Source of the DNA: Variovorax sp. Sphag1AA
GTDB taxonomy: Bacteria; Pseudomonadota; Gammaproteobacteria; Burkholderiales; Burkholderiaceae_C
Direction of reading: 5' to 3'
Length of the DNA stretch: 64,000 nucleotides
NCBI RefSeq assembly: GCF_014192575.1
Contig: NZ_JACHYC010000005.1
Coordinates: 434,001-498,000 of the forward strand
Both the position numbers and the translations under genes were made by a program. Below are positions 27,530 to 36,558 of this stretch, piece by piece (position 1 is the first letter of the stretch; the number at the start of each line of letters is the position of its first letter). The notes under the pieces are model-generated. The model did no database searches. It saw only the letters and a list, made by a program, of their open reading frames with translations, and had not been told where the DNA came from.

Positions 27530-28594
27530 ATGCTCTACCGCGAAAACGGCCAGTTCAAGTCGACCTACCGCGCCGACCAGCAGATCTTTCCGATCCGGCA
27601 GGACCGCATCCTGATCCTTGCGCTGCTGGTGGTCGCCTTCGCGGTGGTGCCTGCCATCGCGTCGGACTACTGGTTCCGGGCCATCCTGATTCCTTTCCTG
27701 ATCCTCTCCCTCGCCGCCCTCGGACTGAACATCCTCGTGGGCTACTGCGGGCAGATCTCGCTCGGCACCGGCGCATTCATGGCGGTGGGCGCGTATGCGG
27801 CCTACAACTTCCATGTGCGCATCGACGGCATGCCGTTGATCTTCTCGCTGCTGCTTGGCGGCTTGTGCTCGACAGCAGTCGGCGTGCTGTTCGGCATTCC
27901 GAGTCTGCGCATCAAGGGGTTGTACCTCGCGGTCGCAACCCTCGCGGCGCAGTTCTTCACCGACTGGGCGTTTCTGCGCATCAACTGGCTTACCAACAAC
28001 TCGGCCTCGGGATCCGTGAGCGTGTCGAGCCTGAGCCTCTTCGGCCTGCCGGTGCAAACCGCCGCACAGAAGTACCTGCTGTGCCTCACGTTGCTTGCGG
28101 TGTTCGCATTGCTCGCGAAGAACCTCGTGCGCAGCGCCATCGGCCGCGAATGGATGGCGATGCGCGACATGGATGTCGCCGCAGCGGTGATCGGCATCCG
28201 GCCCGTCTACGCCAAGCTGTCGGCCTTCGCGGTGAGCTCTTTCATCGTCGGCGTGGCGGGCGCGCTCTGGGGCTTCGTGCACCTGGGCACCTGGGAACCG
28301 GCGGCGTTCAACATCGACCGCTCGTTCCAGCTCCTCTTCATGGTGATCATCGGCGGGCTCGGCTCTGTCATGGGCAGCTTCTTCGGCGCCGCCTTCATCG
28401 TGCTGCTGCCGATCCTGCTGAACTACCTGCCGGGATGGTTGGGGCTGTCGATCTCGACCGCGTTCCAGTCGCACCTCGAATTCATGATCTTCGGCGCGCT
28501 GATCGTCTTCTTCCTGATCGTCGAGCCGCATGGCCTCGCGCGGCTCTGGTCGACAGCCAAAGAGAAATTGCGCCTCTGGCCCTTCCCGCATTGA
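27530..28594 (+). CDS. Branched-chain-type ABC transporter permease (LivM-like)
   Basis: 354 residues from the ATG at 27530, 2 nt after the LivH-like stop. A hydrophilic N-terminus of about 30 residues precedes about nine helices. LivM features are LGLNILVGYCGQISLGTGAFMAVGAYAA and a coupling loop REWMAMRDMDVAAAVIGI. It forms the heterodimeric permease with the preceding protein. Confidence 0.93.
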   Translation: MLYRENGQFKSTYRADQQIFPIRQDRILILALLVVAFAVVPAIASDYWFRAILIPFLILSLAALGLNILVGYCGQISLGTGAFMAVGAYAAYNFHVRIDGMPLIFSLLLGGLCSTAVGVLFGIPSLRIKGLYLAVATLAAQFFTDWAFLRINWLTNNSASGSVSVSSLSLFGLPVQTAAQKYLLCLTLLAVFALLAKNLVRSAIGREWMAMRDMDVAAAVIGIRPVYAKLSAFAVSSFIVGVAGALWGFVHLGTWEPAAFNIDRSFQLLFMVIIGGLGSVMGSFFGAAFIVLLPILLNYLPGWLGLSISTAFQSHLEFMIFGALIVFFLIVEPHGLARLWSTAKEKLRLWPFPH

Positions 28595-28622
28595 TTCGTT
28601 CGCAAACCATAAGGAGACAGGC

Positions 28623-29948
28623 ATGAAACTGAAGTCGTTCGCTCTGGCCGCAGTGGTGGCCGCCACCGTCGGTGCATCGCTCGCACCTTCGCTTGCACAG
28701 GCGCAGGCCAAGGAGCAGTTCTTCCCACTGCTGGTCTACCGCACGGGCCCGTATGCGCCGAACGGCACGCCGTGGGCCAATGGCAAGCAGGACTACATCA
28801 AGCTCATCAACGCGACCGGCGGCATCAACGGCGTGAAGATCAGCTACGAGGAATGCGAAACCGGCTACGCGACCGACAAGGGCGTCGAATGCTATGAGCG
28901 CCTGAAGGACAAGGGCGCGACGCTGATCGATCCGCAGGCCACCGGCATCACCTTCGCGCTGACCGACAAGGCGCCCGCCGACAAGATTCCGCTCCTGACC
29001 CTCGGCTACGGCCTCTCGGCCTCGCAGGACGGCAACGTCTTCAAGTGGAACTTCCCGCTGATGGGCAGCTACTGGACCGCCGCCGACATCCTGATCCAGC
29101 ACATCGCGAAGAAGGAAGGCGGCGCGGACAAGCTCAAGGGCAAGAAGATCGCGCTGGTCTATCACGACTCGCCTTTCGGCAAGGAACCGATCCCGCTGCT
29201 GCAGGAGCGCGCGAAGATGAACGGCTTCGAGCTCTCGCTGATCCCGGTCGCGGCACCGGGCATCGAGCAGAAGTCGGCCTGGCTGCAAGTGCGCCAGCAG
29301 CGGCCCGACTACGTACTGCTGTGGGGCTGGGGCGTGATGAACTCGACCGCACTCAAGGAAGCAGTGGCCACCGGCTACCCGCGCGAGAAGATGTACGGCG
29401 TGTGGTGGGCCGGTGCCGAGCCGGACGTGAAGGACGTCGGCGCCAATGCCAAGGGCTACAACGCGCTCGCGCTGAACACATCGGGCACCGAGCCGAAGGT
29501 GATCCAGGACATCCTCAAGAACGTGCACGACAAGGGCCAGGGCACCGGTCCGCGCGACGAGGTCGGCTCCGTGCTGTACACGCGCGGCGTGATCATCCAG
29601 ATGCTCGGCGTGGAAGCGGTGCGGCGTGCGCAGGAGCGCTTCGGCAAGGGCAAGGTCATGACCGGCGAGCAGGTTCGCTGGGGTCTGGAGAACCTCGCGC
29701 TCGACCAGAAGAAGCTCGATTCGCTCGGCTTCGCAGGCGTGCTGCGGCCGATCAGCACTTCGTGCCAGGACCACATGGGTTCGAGCTGGGCGCGCATCGA
29801 GACGTGGGATGGCGCCAAGTGGAACGTGGGTGCGGACTGGTATCAGGCCGATGAACAGATCATCAAGCCGATGGTGAAGGCCGCGGGCGAGAAGTACGCC
29901 GGCGAGAAGAAGCTCAATCGTCGCGACGCTGCCGACTGCGGCGCTTGA
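28623..29948 (+). CDS. Branched-chain-type ABC transporter substrate-binding protein
   Basis: 441 residues with a signal peptide cleaved after AQA (about residue 27). Type I periplasmic binding fold: the start reads FFPLLVYRTGPYAPNGTPW, then DYIKLINATGGINGVKI, which is the Leu/Ile/Val-binding-like pattern, and KKIALVYHDSPFGKE in the middle. It is longer than LivK (about 370 residues) and belongs to the group that sits beside acyl-CoA ligases, suggesting a carboxylic-acid rather than an amino-acid ligand. GGAGAC precedes the ATG. Confidence 0.9.
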   Translation: MKLKSFALAAVVAATVGASLAPSLAQAQAKEQFFPLLVYRTGPYAPNGTPWANGKQDYIKLINATGGINGVKISYEECETGYATDKGVECYERLKDKGATLIDPQATGITFALTDKAPADKIPLLTLGYGLSASQDGNVFKWNFPLMGSYWTAADILIQHIAKKEGGADKLKGKKIALVYHDSPFGKEPIPLLQERAKMNGFELSLIPVAAPGIEQKSAWLQVRQQRPDYVLLWGWGVMNSTALKEAVATGYPREKMYGVWWAGAEPDVKDVGANAKGYNALALNTSGTEPKVIQDILKNVHDKGQGTGPRDEVGSVLYTRGVIIQMLGVEAVRRAQERFGKGKVMTGEQVRWGLENLALDQKKLDSLGFAGVLRPISTSCQDHMGSSWARIETWDGAKWNVGADWYQADEQIIKPMVKAAGEKYAGEKKLNRRDAADCGA

Positions 29949-29978
29949 GCTTCAGCGAGAGACGCACTTCGGAACACC

Positions 29979-30791
29979 ATGAGCGAACGCAACGTCCTTC
30001 TCGACGTCAACGGCATCGAGGTCATCTACAACCATGTGATCCTCGTGCTGAAGGGCGTATCGCTCACGGTGCCCGAAGGGGGCATCGTGGCGCTGCTCGG
30101 CGGCAACGGTGCGGGCAAGACGACCACGCTGCGCGCGGTGTCGAACCTGCTGGCCGGCGAGCGCGGCGCAGTGACCAAGGGCACCATCGAGTTGCGCGGC
30201 GAACGCATCGAAGCGCTCTCGCCGGCCGAGCTGGTCAAGCGCGGATTGATCCAGGTGATGGAGGGGCGGCACTGCTTCGCGCACCTGTCGATCGAAGACA
30301 ACCTGATGACGGGCGCCTACACGCGCACCGATGGCAAGGCCGCGGTGGCCGAAACGCTGGAGAAGGTCTACGCGTACTTCCCGCGCCTGAAGACGCGGCG
30401 CACTTCGCAGGCCGCGTACACATCGGGCGGCGAACAGCAGATGTGCGCGATCGGCCGCGCGCTGATGGCGAACCCGAGCATGGTGCTGCTCGACGAACCG
30501 TCGATGGGCCTCGCGCCACAGATCGTGGAAGAAGTGTTCGGCATCGTGAAGGACCTGAACGAGAAAGAGCGTGTGACCTTCCTGCTCGCCGAGCAGAACA
30601 CCAACATGGCGCTGCGCTACGCCGACTACGGCTACATCCTCGAGAACGGCCGCATCGTGATGGATGGTGAAGCGAAGAGCCTGCGCGAGAACGAGGATGT
30701 GAAGGAGTTCTATCTTGGCGTGGGTGGCGCGGACCGCAAGAGTTTCCGCGACGTCAAGAGCTACAAGCGAAGAAAGCGGTGGCTGGCATGA
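29979..30791 (+). CDS. Branched-chain-type ABC transporter ATP-binding protein (LivF-like)
   Basis: 270 residues. Walker A is GGNGAGKTT near residue 44, the signature SGGEQQM near 150, Walker B VLLDEPSMGLAP, and the switch His is replaced in LAEQNTNMAL, as usual for LivF. A C-terminal tail of about 25 residues follows the conserved E-F-Y-L-G and is basic. It is the second ATPase of the importer. The TGA stop is the first codon of a family B element that runs straight into the next gene's Shine-Dalgarno. Confidence 0.93.
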   Translation: MSERNVLLDVNGIEVIYNHVILVLKGVSLTVPEGGIVALLGGNGAGKTTTLRAVSNLLAGERGAVTKGTIELRGERIEALSPAELVKRGLIQVMEGRHCFAHLSIEDNLMTGAYTRTDGKAAVAETLEKVYAYFPRLKTRRTSQAAYTSGGEQQMCAIGRALMANPSMVLLDEPSMGLAPQIVEEVFGIVKDLNEKERVTFLLAEQNTNMALRYADYGYILENGRIVMDGEAKSLRENEDVKEFYLGVGGADRKSFRDVKSYKRRKRWLA

Positions 30792-30846
30792 GCCCACGCC
30801 CGGCCGCTCCGAAGGGGGCTCGCACCGCAGTGCGAAGCACGGAGGT
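30789..30846 (+). repeat. Family B intercistronic element, copy 2
   Basis: 58 bp from the TGA stop of the LivF-like gene (30789-30791) to the GGAGGT ribosome binding site (30841-30846) of the PaaK-like gene. It differs from copy 1 (8491-8548, minus strand) at only 3 positions. Both flanking gene pairs are unrelated to those of copy 1. Confidence 0.85.
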
Positions 30847-30852
30847 TTCCGA

Positions 30853-32100
30853 ATGAGCGATTTCTACGACGCACTCGAAGTGCGCGACCCCGAAGAGCGC
30901 GAGCGTGATCTGTTCGCGGCGTTGCCGAAGCAGGTCCTGCAGGCGCAGACAGCCGCGCCCGCTTTCGCGCGATTGCTCGATGGCGTGAAACCCGCGGACA
31001 TCACGACGCGCGATGCGCTCGCGAAGCTGCCGGTCACGCGCAAGTCCGAGTTGCTCGCGCAGCAGAAGGAGCGCCGCACGAGCGATCCGTTCGGTGGTTT
31101 CTCGGCGATCCGCTTCGGCTCGCGCATGACGCGCGTGTTTGCAAGCCCCGGCACGATCTATGAACCGGAAGGTGAGGCGCGCGACTACTGGCGCACCGCA
31201 CGCGCGCTGTTCGCTGCGGGCTTTCGCGGTGGCGACCTGGTGCACAACTGCTTCAGCTATCACATGACGCCCGCGGGCTCGATCATGGAAAGCGGCGCAC
31301 GCGCGCTCGGTTGCACCGTGTTCGCGGGCGGCACCGGGCAGACCGAACAGCAGGTCGAGGCCATCGTCGACCTGAAGCCGGCAGGCTATGCGGGCACGCC
31401 GAGCTTCCTGAAGATCATCATCGAGAAGGCAGCGGAAAAAGGCGTCGCGCTGCCGTCGCTCACCAAGGCGCTGGTGTCGGGCGAAGCCTTTCCACCGAGC
31501 CTGCGCGACTGGATCGCCGAACGCGGCGTGACCGGCACGCAGTGCTATGCGACCGCCGACCTGGGCTTGATCGCCTATGAGACTTCCGCGCGCGAAGGGC
31601 TGGTGCTCGACGAGGGCGTGATCGTGGAGATCGTGCGCCCCGGCACCGGCGATCCGGTACCTGAAGGCGAGGTCGGCGAGATCGTCGTGACCACGCTCAA
31701 CCCGGACTATCCGCTGATCCGTTTCGGCACCGGAGATCTGTCCGCAGTGCTGCCGGGGCAATGCCCCACGGGCCGCACCAACAAGCGCATCAAGGGCTGG
31801 CTCGGCCGCGCCGACCAGACGACGAAGGTGCGCGGCATGTTCGTGCATCCGGGGCAGGTCGCGGAGATCGCGCGGCGCTTTCCTGAAGTGCGACGCGCGC
31901 GCCTCGTGGTCGAAGGCGAGATGGCCGACGACCGCATGACGCTCAAGCTCGAATGCGCGAACGCGCCCGAGGGGCTCTCGGAGCGCATCGGCGAGGCGAT
32001 CCGCGAAGTGACCAAGCTGCGCGGCAACGTGGAGCTCGTCTCCCAGGGCAGCTTGCCCAACGATGGCAAGGTGATCGAAGATCTGCGCTCCTATCGTTGA
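30853..32100 (+). CDS. Phenylacetate-CoA-ligase-like AMP-forming ligase
   Basis: 415 residues from the ATG at 30853, preceded by GGAGG. Its length and pattern fit the PaaK group: PVTRKSELLAQQ, then ASPGTIYEPEG in place of the usual S-S-G-T-T-G loop, a Y-A-T-A-D-L-G motif, RFGTGDLSAVLPG with the conserved Asp, and KVRGMFVHPGQVAEI. It should activate an aromatic acid to the CoA thioester. It shares an operon with a separate long-chain-type ligase and an importer, so the cluster carries two activating enzymes. The phosphate-binding loop is altered, so substrate and activity need caution. Confidence 0.82.
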   Translation: MSDFYDALEVRDPEERERDLFAALPKQVLQAQTAAPAFARLLDGVKPADITTRDALAKLPVTRKSELLAQQKERRTSDPFGGFSAIRFGSRMTRVFASPGTIYEPEGEARDYWRTARALFAAGFRGGDLVHNCFSYHMTPAGSIMESGARALGCTVFAGGTGQTEQQVEAIVDLKPAGYAGTPSFLKIIIEKAAEKGVALPSLTKALVSGEAFPPSLRDWIAERGVTGTQCYATADLGLIAYETSAREGLVLDEGVIVEIVRPGTGDPVPEGEVGEIVVTTLNPDYPLIRFGTGDLSAVLPGQCPTGRTNKRIKGWLGRADQTTKVRGMFVHPGQVAEIARRFPEVRRARLVVEGEMADDRMTLKLECANAPEGLSERIGEAIREVTKLRGNVELVSQGSLPNDGKVIEDLRSYR

Positions 32101-32110
32101 TTCAGGTGCC

Positions 32111-32383
32111 ATGACCATCGAGCTGAACAAGGAAGCCCGCCAGGAGGCGATCGCTTCGATCGAGCGCTATTTCCGCGAGAACATGGACGAGCCCATCGGC
32201 AACATCGCCGCAGGTGCCCTGCTCGGCTTCTTTCTCGAAGAGATCGGGCCGGCGATCTACAACAAGGCGGTGACCGACGTGCAGGAACGGCTCCAGGCCC
32301 GGGTGATGGAACTGGACATCGAGGTGCACGAGGACGAATTCCAGTACTGGCGCAAGTACGACAAGGCCCGCGGACGCAAGTGA
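32111..32383 (+). CDS. DUF2164 family protein
   Basis: 90 residues, soluble and acidic. The DUF2164 pattern is clear: IASIERYFRENMDEPIGNIA, AGALLGFFLEEIGPAIYN and a C-terminal tail with W-R-K-Y. The function of the family is unknown. It starts 10 nt after the PaaK-like stop and is probably on the same transcript, though it need not share the pathway. It converges on the DnaJ-like gene. Confidence 0.85.
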   Translation: MTIELNKEARQEAIASIERYFRENMDEPIGNIAAGALLGFFLEEIGPAIYNKAVTDVQERLQARVMELDIEVHEDEFQYWRKYDKARGRK

Positions 32384-32413
32384 CGCCCCGCGCCGCGCGC
32401 TCGAGTCACGCGG

Positions 32414-33469
32414 TCACTGTTCCTTTGAAGCGCGTCCTGCGCCGCGCGCCCAGGCGCGCTGCTTGCGGCTCCATGCGCGCAGCCGCTTGTCGGTGGGCTC
32501 GCCGCCTTCGCCCGATGCACTGGCGATGAGATGGCTGAGCAGGTGCTCCTGCTCGGCGGTCAATGCTTCCGGAAAGACGGGCTTCACGATGACGATGTGG
32601 TCCGCGTTCGCGCCGCGCCGCTTCGCCGGGAAACCCAGTCCAGGCAGGCTGTAGCTCAGACGGTCGCGACGCAGCGCCACCTGCTTCAGGCCCATCAGGG
32701 TGGGCACATCGATCGTCCGGTTGGCGATCCACGCGAATCCATCGACCGGGACTTCGCAACGGATCGTGCCGTCCTCGTCGAGTTCGAAGAATTCGTGCGC
32801 AAGCAACTCGACGCGGATCTCCAGATCGGCCGGCGGCGGATTCCCGCGTGCTCGGCGCCCGTCGACATGCAGCAGATCGCCCTGCCGGACGCCCGGCGGA
32901 ATGCGGACCTTGAGTTGATAGGCGCGGACCTGCGTTCCGGCGCCCTGGCAGTCCGGGCAGGTGCGCTGTGCGATGCCGCCGCCGTGGCAGGCCGCGCATT
33001 CGGTCATGCCGCCCGGCCAGCCGAAGAAATTGCGCTTCGCGATGGCGCCCGAGCCGCCGCAATGGGTGCAGTTGCCGCCGAGCACCTGGTGACCCGCGCC
33101 ATCGCAGGTCGCGCAGGTCAAGGTCGTCCTTCCGCGCAACGCCTTGATACAACCTGACGCAGCTTCTTCGAGCGTGAGCTTGACCTTGCGCTGGATTGGC
33201 CGACGGCGTGGTTCGGTCGGTTCCTCCTCGGCCTGAGTTTCTGCGGGCTCGTCTACCGGAGGGTCCGCCACTTCGGGGCTCGCGCGGAATCCGGCATTGC
33301 GGATTTCCTCGAAGGCCCGGTTGATGCGCTGCATGCGCGCGACCGCATCGGCGCTGCTGTTGCGATCGGGGTGCCACTGCGACACGAGGCGCCGCCACGC
33401 GGCCTTGACTTCGCGCTCGGTAGCGTCGGAGCCCAGTCCCAGTTCGGAAAAAGCGTTGTCGTTGGTCAA
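32414..33469 (-). CDS. DnaJ-like co-chaperone without a G/F linker
   Basis: 351 residues. The J-domain at about 1-62 has the Hsp70-activating HPD (SQWHPDRN). Residues 65-100 form an acidic/Pro-rich linker instead of the Gly/Phe region of true DnaJ. Four CxxCxGxG-type zinc motifs follow (CATCDGAG, CTHCGGSG, CAACHGGG, CPDCQGAG), then the beta-rich substrate-binding domain. A basic C-terminal tail (about 30 residues, Arg/Lys/Trp) is unusual. It should present clients to an Hsp70. It is divergent from the beta-lactamase gene and is not next to dnaK. Confidence 0.88.
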   Translation of the reverse strand: MTNDNAFSELGLGSDATEREVKAAWRRLVSQWHPDRNSSADAVARMQRINRAFEEIRNAGFRASPEVADPPVDEPAETQAEEEPTEPRRRPIQRKVKLTLEEAASGCIKALRGRTTLTCATCDGAGHQVLGGNCTHCGGSGAIAKRNFFGWPGGMTECAACHGGGIAQRTCPDCQGAGTQVRAYQLKVRIPPGVRQGDLLHVDGRRARGNPPPADLEIRVELLAHEFFELDEDGTIRCEVPVDGFAWIANRTIDVPTLMGLKQVALRRDRLSYSLPGLGFPAKRRGANADHIVIVKPVFPEALTAEQEHLLSHLIASASGEGGEPTDKRLRAWSRKQRAWARGAGRASKEQ

Positions 33470-33551
33470 TTTGGATCCTCGCGCGTCGGCGAGAATTATC
33501 CCTGAGCGCTTCCTGCCGGAAGCGTCGGATCAGAGGCTCCAGGCCGCCAAC

Positions 33552-34421
33552 ATGAACATCAAGAAGACTCTTCGCATTACCACTTTCGCCTTCGCGGCCG
33601 CCTTGCTTGGCCCCTGGGCGACCGCCACGGCTGCCACGGACGCGCCCTCTTTCAACGAAGCCTTCAAGGGTTACGACGCATGTTTCCTGCTTTATGACGT
33701 GAACGCGAAGAAGCTGGTTGTCGAATACAACCCCGGCAACCGCTGCAAGCAGCGCATCGCGCCGAATTCGACTTTCAAGGTGCCGCTGTCGCTGATGGCC
33801 TTCAACGAGAAGCTCATCGACCAGAACACCGTCTTCAAGTGGAGCGGCCAGAAGTACGACCGGGCCGAACTCAACCGCGACCAGACGCCGCGCAGCTGGC
33901 TGCAGGATTCGGCGCTCTGGGTGTCGCAGGACATCGCCCCGTCGCTCGGATACGCGCGCATCGGCAAGTACCTCGATGACTTCAACTACGGCAACCTCGA
34001 TTTCAGCGGCGACATCGGCAAGAACAACGGCCTGACCAACGCCTGGCTCAGCAGCAGCCTGCAGATCTCGGCCTACGAGCAGCTCAACTTCCTGAAGGCG
34101 ATGGAAGCGCACCAATTGCCCGTGTCGCACGAAGCCATCGACCAGACGCGGCAGAACATGTCGCTCGGCAAGCTCGAAAACGGCGCCGACGTTTTTGGAA
34201 AGACCGGCGCAGGCCGCCACCGGATGCGCACCAGCGACCGGACGCCGAGCAAGCTGCGCGACGGCTGGTTCGTCGGCTTCGTCGAAGGCAGCACCGAGCA
34301 CTACATCTTCGTGAGCAATCTCACCGACCGGCAGGCACCCTCGGCGGACGACCGCTACGCGGGCAGCCAGATCCTGAAGCCGATCGTCATGCGCATCCTC
34401 AACGAGCGGACCGCACACTGA
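33552..34421 (+). CDS. Class D (OXA-type) beta-lactamase
   Basis: 289 residues with a signal peptide cleaved after about residue 28 (ATA-ATD). The catalytic S73-T-F-K76 motif, an S120-A-L in place of S-x-V, Y146-G-N148, W165 in the omega-loop region and K217-T-G219 are all placed as in OXA-10-like enzymes. C44 and C65 could form a disulfide. It should hydrolyse beta-lactams in the periplasm. The spectrum is not predictable. No mobile element flanks it and its base composition matches its neighbours, so it looks like an intrinsic chromosomal gene. Confidence 0.88.
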   Translation: MNIKKTLRITTFAFAAALLGPWATATAATDAPSFNEAFKGYDACFLLYDVNAKKLVVEYNPGNRCKQRIAPNSTFKVPLSLMAFNEKLIDQNTVFKWSGQKYDRAELNRDQTPRSWLQDSALWVSQDIAPSLGYARIGKYLDDFNYGNLDFSGDIGKNNGLTNAWLSSSLQISAYEQLNFLKAMEAHQLPVSHEAIDQTRQNMSLGKLENGADVFGKTGAGRHRMRTSDRTPSKLRDGWFVGFVEGSTEHYIFVSNLTDRQAPSADDRYAGSQILKPIVMRILNERTAH

Positions 34422-34461
34422 TCGCGGCGTGGCGGGCATGGACCTTGCGGCGCATCCTTCG

Positions 34462-35796
34462 ATGACCCACTCGTTCTTCCAGCCGCCCTCCGCTTCCCGC
34501 TACGCCCTGCGCAATCTGCGCGCGCCCCGCTGTCTCGTCCAGGCCGATCTGCCGGATCGTGCAGCCGACGATCTCGTCGCCATCGACCTGCTGGTGGATG
34601 GGGGCCGCATCGCCGCCATCGATGCCGCAGGCCGCATGCCTGCGGAACTCGGCCCCGACCTCGACGCATCGATGGTGCTGCCCGGCATGGTCGACTGCCA
34701 CACGCACCTCGACAAGGGCCACATCTGGCCGCGCCAGGCGAACCCGACCGGCGACGGTGCAGGTGCATCGGCCGCGACGATGCGCGACCGCACTGCCCGC
34801 TGGAACGCGGACGACGTCCGCCGCCGCATGGAATTCGGCCTCGCGACCGCCTACGCCAAGGGCGTGGTCGCGATCCGTACGCATCTCGATTCGCTCGCAC
34901 CGCAGGCCTCGATCTCCTTCCCGGTCTTTCGCGAAGTGCGCGAGCGATGGGCGGGGCGCGTCGACCTGCAGGTGTCGTCGATCGCGCCGCTCGACATCTT
35001 CCTGAAAGATGAAGGGCGTCAACTCGCCGACATCGTGGCCGAGAGCGGCGGCCGGCTCGGCTGCGTCACGCGCTCGAGCAGCTTCCCGGGGGAGACGATG
35101 CCGCCGGACATGGACGAGGCGCTGGTGCAGGTGTTTCGCCTCGCGGCGGAGCGCGGGCTCGACCTCGACCTGCATGTGGACGAATCGACCGACCCCACGG
35201 CGCGTGCGCTGATCCGCGTCGCACGGACCGCCATCTCCGAGGACTTCGCGGGGCGCATCCTGTGCGGCCACTGCACCGCGCTGGCGCTGCAGACCGACGA
35301 ATTCATCGAAGAGACGCTCGAAGCGTGCCGCGATGCCGGCATCGACATCGTGAGCCTGCCGACGGTCAACATGTACCTGCAGGACCGAAGCCAGAACGGC
35401 CGCACCCCGCGCTGGCGCGGCGTGACCGTGCTGCACGAAATGAAGGCCCACGGGCTGCGCGTGGCGGTCGCAGGCGACAACTGCCGCGATCCGTTCTATG
35501 CCTACGGCGACCACGACATGCTCGACACCTTCACCCAGGCGGTGAAGATCCTGCACCTCGACCACCCGCTGGGCGACTGGATCCGCGCCGCCACCGAAAC
35601 GCCGGCCGCGATCATGGGCATCGACCGGGGCGTGCTGAAGGCAGGTGCAGGCGCGGACTTCCTCGTGCTCAGGGCGCGCAACTACTCCGAGATGCTGTCG
35701 CGCACGCAGTTCGACCGCACGGTCGTTCGCTCGGGGCGCGCCATCGACACCACCTTGCCGGACTACCGTCTGCTCGACGACCTGATGGCGGTCTGA
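34462..35796 (+). CDS. Amidohydrolase, cytosine-deaminase-like
   Basis: 444 residues from the ATG at 34462 (ATG 34438 or GTG 34429 are possible). The metal-binding H-x-H is in DCHTHLDKGH, a further His in DLHVDEST and GHCTAL, and the Asp in AGDNCRDPF, matching the CodA-like group of hydrolytic deaminases. The C-terminal strand region (KAGAGADFLVL) closes the composite beta domain. It should deaminate a cyclic amide or cytosine-like substrate in the cytoplasm. There is no permease next to it, so the physiological role is open. Confidence 0.8.
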   Translation: MTHSFFQPPSASRYALRNLRAPRCLVQADLPDRAADDLVAIDLLVDGGRIAAIDAAGRMPAELGPDLDASMVLPGMVDCHTHLDKGHIWPRQANPTGDGAGASAATMRDRTARWNADDVRRRMEFGLATAYAKGVVAIRTHLDSLAPQASISFPVFREVRERWAGRVDLQVSSIAPLDIFLKDEGRQLADIVAESGGRLGCVTRSSSFPGETMPPDMDEALVQVFRLAAERGLDLDLHVDESTDPTARALIRVARTAISEDFAGRILCGHCTALALQTDEFIEETLEACRDAGIDIVSLPTVNMYLQDRSQNGRTPRWRGVTVLHEMKAHGLRVAVAGDNCRDPFYAYGDHDMLDTFTQAVKILHLDHPLGDWIRAATETPAAIMGIDRGVLKAGAGADFLVLRARNYSEMLSRTQFDRTVVRSGRAIDTTLPDYRLLDDLMAV

Positions 35797-35949
35797 TCAC
35801 GGATCGCAACGGTCCGCCTCAACTTTCGCGCGCTTTCGTGCGGTCTTGACGGTCGCCGCGAGGCGCTCTCCGTGGACCGACCGCTCCGGTCAGCATCGCC
35901 ATGGCATCCTGAACGCGCAACAGGCAGACACCGCGCGGCGCGGCAGACG

Positions 35950-36540
35950 ATGGCATTTGAGAAACTGCGAATCACCGGACAAGAAGGTCAAAACTACAGG
36001 CTCGGCGAGCCCATGGAAGTCCATGATCGAGAGACCTTCCTCGGCACGCTCCCGGTTACCGTCAGCCGCGACGGCACCGAAGTGCTGATCCAGCGCTTTC
36101 TCCCGTCCGCCTTCGTGAAGAAGGAGAAGCGGAATTTCGGCCCCCTCGTGCTGCTCGAGGTCACCACGTATCTTGCCGAACAGTTCCAGGGGCTCCAGGC
36201 GGTGAGCTACCTCCTGAGCCGTGAGATCGAGTTGCACGGCGACGGCATGAAGGTCGCGCTCGCGCGTTCCGCGCTGCTGCAGGCGATCGGCGCCGATGCG
36301 GTGGCGATCTCGCCGCGCCCGGACTCCGAGACGCCGGGCAATTTCGTGGTGCAGGGCACGTGGGCCTACAACGAGCGCAACCTTGCCGCGCTGTGCCACT
36401 GCCTCGAACGCGAACGGGCGATCTATCGGCAATGGGACGCTGCGGTGGAGACCGGCCAGTCCATCGTCGCGCTGCGCGATCGCCTGCGCTACCTGCTGGC
36501 GCACGGCCCCGGCTTCAGGGGCGGCGAAGCAGCGGACTGA
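35950..36540 (+). CDS. Hypothetical soluble protein
   Basis: 196 residues from the ATG at 35950 (an upstream in-frame ATG at 35872 gives an Arg-rich extension that looks non-coding). There is no signal peptide, membrane helix or cysteine cluster. The first 80 residues are beta-rich (YRLGEPMEVHDRETFLGTLP), and the rest is helical with a run ERERAIYRQWDAA. It converges on the methyltransferase gene with an 18-nt gap. No family was recognised and no function is suggested. Confidence 0.6.
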   Translation: MAFEKLRITGQEGQNYRLGEPMEVHDRETFLGTLPVTVSRDGTEVLIQRFLPSAFVKKEKRNFGPLVLLEVTTYLAEQFQGLQAVSYLLSREIELHGDGMKVALARSALLQAIGADAVAISPRPDSETPGNFVVQGTWAYNERNLAALCHCLERERAIYRQWDAAVETGQSIVALRDRLRYLLAHGPGFRGGEAAD

Positions 36541-36558
36541 ACACCGCCCCCGCCCGAT

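Noticed and set aside
28482..29774. 430-codon minus strand frame across the substrate-binding protein gene
   Set aside because: Shadow of a typical periplasmic binding protein gene inside a coherent operon.
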